In this document: positions 63,251-64,000 of the stretch, in pieces
How positions within the stretch are numbered: position 1 is the stretch's first letter
Layout of the letters: every line of letters begins with the position of its first letter
Assembly: GCF_000332195.1 (NCBI RefSeq)
Contig: NZ_KB235919.1
Coordinates: 273,038-337,037, forward strand
Direction: 5' to 3'
From: Pleurocapsa sp. PCC 7319
Lineage (GTDB): Bacteria > Cyanobacteriota > Cyanobacteriia > Cyanobacteriales > Xenococcaceae
Length of the DNA: 64,000 nt
The notes under the pieces: model-generated
What the model was told of the DNA's origin: nothing
Database searches by the model: none
Seen by the model: only the letters and a program-made list of their open reading frames with translations
Made by a program: the position numbers and the translations under genes

Positions 63251-63583
63251 ATGTCTGAACAAAATACTCTCAATCGCAACGAACTTGAAGCAAAAATTAT
63301 TGCCAAAGCATGGCAAGATGAATTGTTTAAGCAAGAACTACTAAACAATCCTAAAGCTGTATTCAGCCAAGAAACTGGATACAGCATTCCCGAGGAAGTT
63401 GAAATCCAAGTAGTAGAAGAAAGTCCCACTACTCTTTATATGGTACTGCCCGCTAAGCCAGCTATCGTCGATGAAAAAGAAATTTCTCAAGAGCAGTTAG
63501 AAACTGTAGCTGGGGGAACTATCTCGGAGGCGTTTACTTTAATTAAAACAGCTTGGTCGGGGGTAGAAGGTTGCTTTGAATAA
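63251..63583 (+). CDS. NHLP-type RiPP precursor 2
   Basis: A 110-residue precursor with almost the same leader as precursor 1 (starts MSEQNTLNRNELEAKIIAKA; QLETVAGG at the cleavage site). The core is about 21 residues (begins TISEAFTLIKTAWSG, ends GVEGCFE): three Thr, two Ser, one Cys. The cores of the two precursors are unrelated, a hallmark of leader-directed tolerant modification. Confidence 0.9.
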   Translation: MSEQNTLNRNELEAKIIAKAWQDELFKQELLNNPKAVFSQETGYSIPEEVEIQVVEESPTTLYMVLPAKPAIVDEKEISQEQLETVAGGTISEAFTLIKTAWSGVEGCFE

Positions 63584-63901
63584 AGCCAATCGTTGCTGCT
63601 AGCTTCTGAATCAGAATAGCATTAGCTTTCTTTAGCATCTTCAACTAAGTGGGTAGGTGAAGAAAAAAAATGATATGTTTTTTGTTTTAGGCTGTGCTAT
63701 TTGTCGAGAACTCATCTATAGTTTGTGTATATCTATCCACTTTATTATTTTCAATCGAATATTTACTATAACTACAGCTCATGATAGTAGTTTTGATAAG
63801 TATTCGATTGATTGAAGTAACAATTCAGATAATTTAACTTAGAAATTGGTCTGGCAGCTTTTCAAGAAGCAGACTTAATTGACATAAATAAATTACTATA
63901 A
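63584..63901. other. Intergenic region with a long imperfect inverted repeat
   Basis: No gene. A 23-base imperfect inverted repeat with arms 63753-63775 and 63787-63809 (19 of 23 paired, two of the rest G-U) separates the precursors from the following gene. Confidence 0.65.
63753..63809 (+). terminator. Imperfect long hairpin, possible leaky terminator or processing site
   Basis: Arms as in the region entry; loop of 11 bases. There is no strong T-run after it, so it would be a weak terminator that could set the ratio of precursor to enzyme mRNA. Confidence 0.5.
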
Positions 63902-64000
63902 ATGAAAATTTCTCAAGCAGATTTGCTCGCAATTGTCGTACAAGCTAGTACAATTGATGAGCGATTGAGCGATCGCTTTATTCCCGACCCAGAACAAATA
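63902..64000 (+). CDS. Start of a probable LanM-type lanthipeptide synthetase (3' partial)
   Basis: Only 33 codons are in the window: MKISQADLLAIVVQASTIDE followed by RLSDRFIPDPEQI. I recall this pattern (short helix then R-x-x-x-x-F-I-P-D) from the N-termini of cyanobacterial LanM proteins, but so little sequence is not proof. Its place 318 bp after two Cys-, Ser- and Thr-containing NHLP precursors supports the call. The gene continues past 64000. Confidence 0.55.
   Translation, partial: MKISQADLLAIVVQASTIDERLSDRFIPDPEQI

Noticed and set aside
1-64000. tRNA or rRNA genes
   Set aside because: No cloverleaf-like segments or rRNA-like stretches were recognised by eye; a covariance-model search was not possible.

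Overview
The window is cyanobacterial. The octamer GCGATCGC and its core CGATCG (the HIP1 signature) recur throughout, the DNA is AT-rich with long A/T-only intergenic stretches, and many genes belong to families typical of cyanobacteria (DUF1822 with a sigma-like factor, DUF1206, DUF4385, a Cache-HAMP protein, Nif11 and NHLP peptide leaders, short heptamer repeats). Genus cannot be decided from this sequence; a secondary-metabolite-rich benthic or colonial cyanobacterium would fit. No rRNA, tRNA or CRISPR array was seen.

Layout. 1-7676: the 3' end of a giant gene encoding a terminal NRPS module (condensation, adenylation, carrier, thioesterase) fused in one frame to about 16-17 TPR repeats, a family 2 glycosyltransferase and a second glycosyltransferase-like domain. 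The thioesterase has Cys where Ser is usual. 7.7-19.1 kb: housekeeping and accessory genes (phospholipase D/cardiolipin synthase type, EEP-family nuclease/phosphatase, alpha/beta hydrolase, CBS protein, secreted SGNH-hydrolase with RTX repeats, zinc alcohol dehydrogenase, phosphoribosyltransferase, FtsH). 19.2-27.2 kb: a mosaic with heptamer repeats, two DUF3102-like proteins, a tyrosine recombinase, a stand-alone HTH protein, a sigma-like factor and a DUF1822 protein. 27.2-36.6 kb: DUF1206 membrane protein, an operon of a Rieske/FAD oxidoreductase and a GMC oxidoreductase, a CsbD-like exported protein, a GH63-type glucosidase and TolC.

37.0-39.2 kb: a small Nif11-type peptide with a Gly-Gly site, convergent with a response regulator (AraC-type output) and its histidine kinase. 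39.9-47.2 kb: a compact five-gene, same-strand cluster of unclear purpose: Cache-HAMP sensor without output domain, permease-like protein with a hypermutable C4A6 tract, ParA/MinD-like ATPase, HExxH protein, and a twin cyclic-nucleotide-binding-fold protein. 47.3-53.1 kb: stress-type small genes (DoxX, HMA-like, HPF with cold-shock domain, DUF2945/DUF3140, lipoprotein, DUF4385) and a GT39-type membrane glycosyltransferase.

53.5-64 kb: a RiPP region. A Nif11-type precursor with a short Asn/Gly/His core and no Cys sits between two minus-strand gene groups: [HTH protein, two MBL-fold paralogues, a 2-oxoglutarate/Fe oxygenase, an Asp/Asn beta-hydroxylase-type protein] upstream and [an APH-type kinase, a GNAT protein, a second beta-hydroxylase-type protein, a 56-residue ORF] downstream, with strong hairpins on both sides of the precursor. 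Divergent from it are two NHLP precursors with nearly the same leader and unrelated Cys-containing cores, then the first 33 codons of a gene resembling the N-terminus of a LanM-type lanthipeptide synthetase. The Nif11/beta-hydroxylase/MBL set is the best candidate for an undescribed system; the NRPS-TPR-glycosyltransferase fusion and the 39.9-47.2 kb cluster come next.
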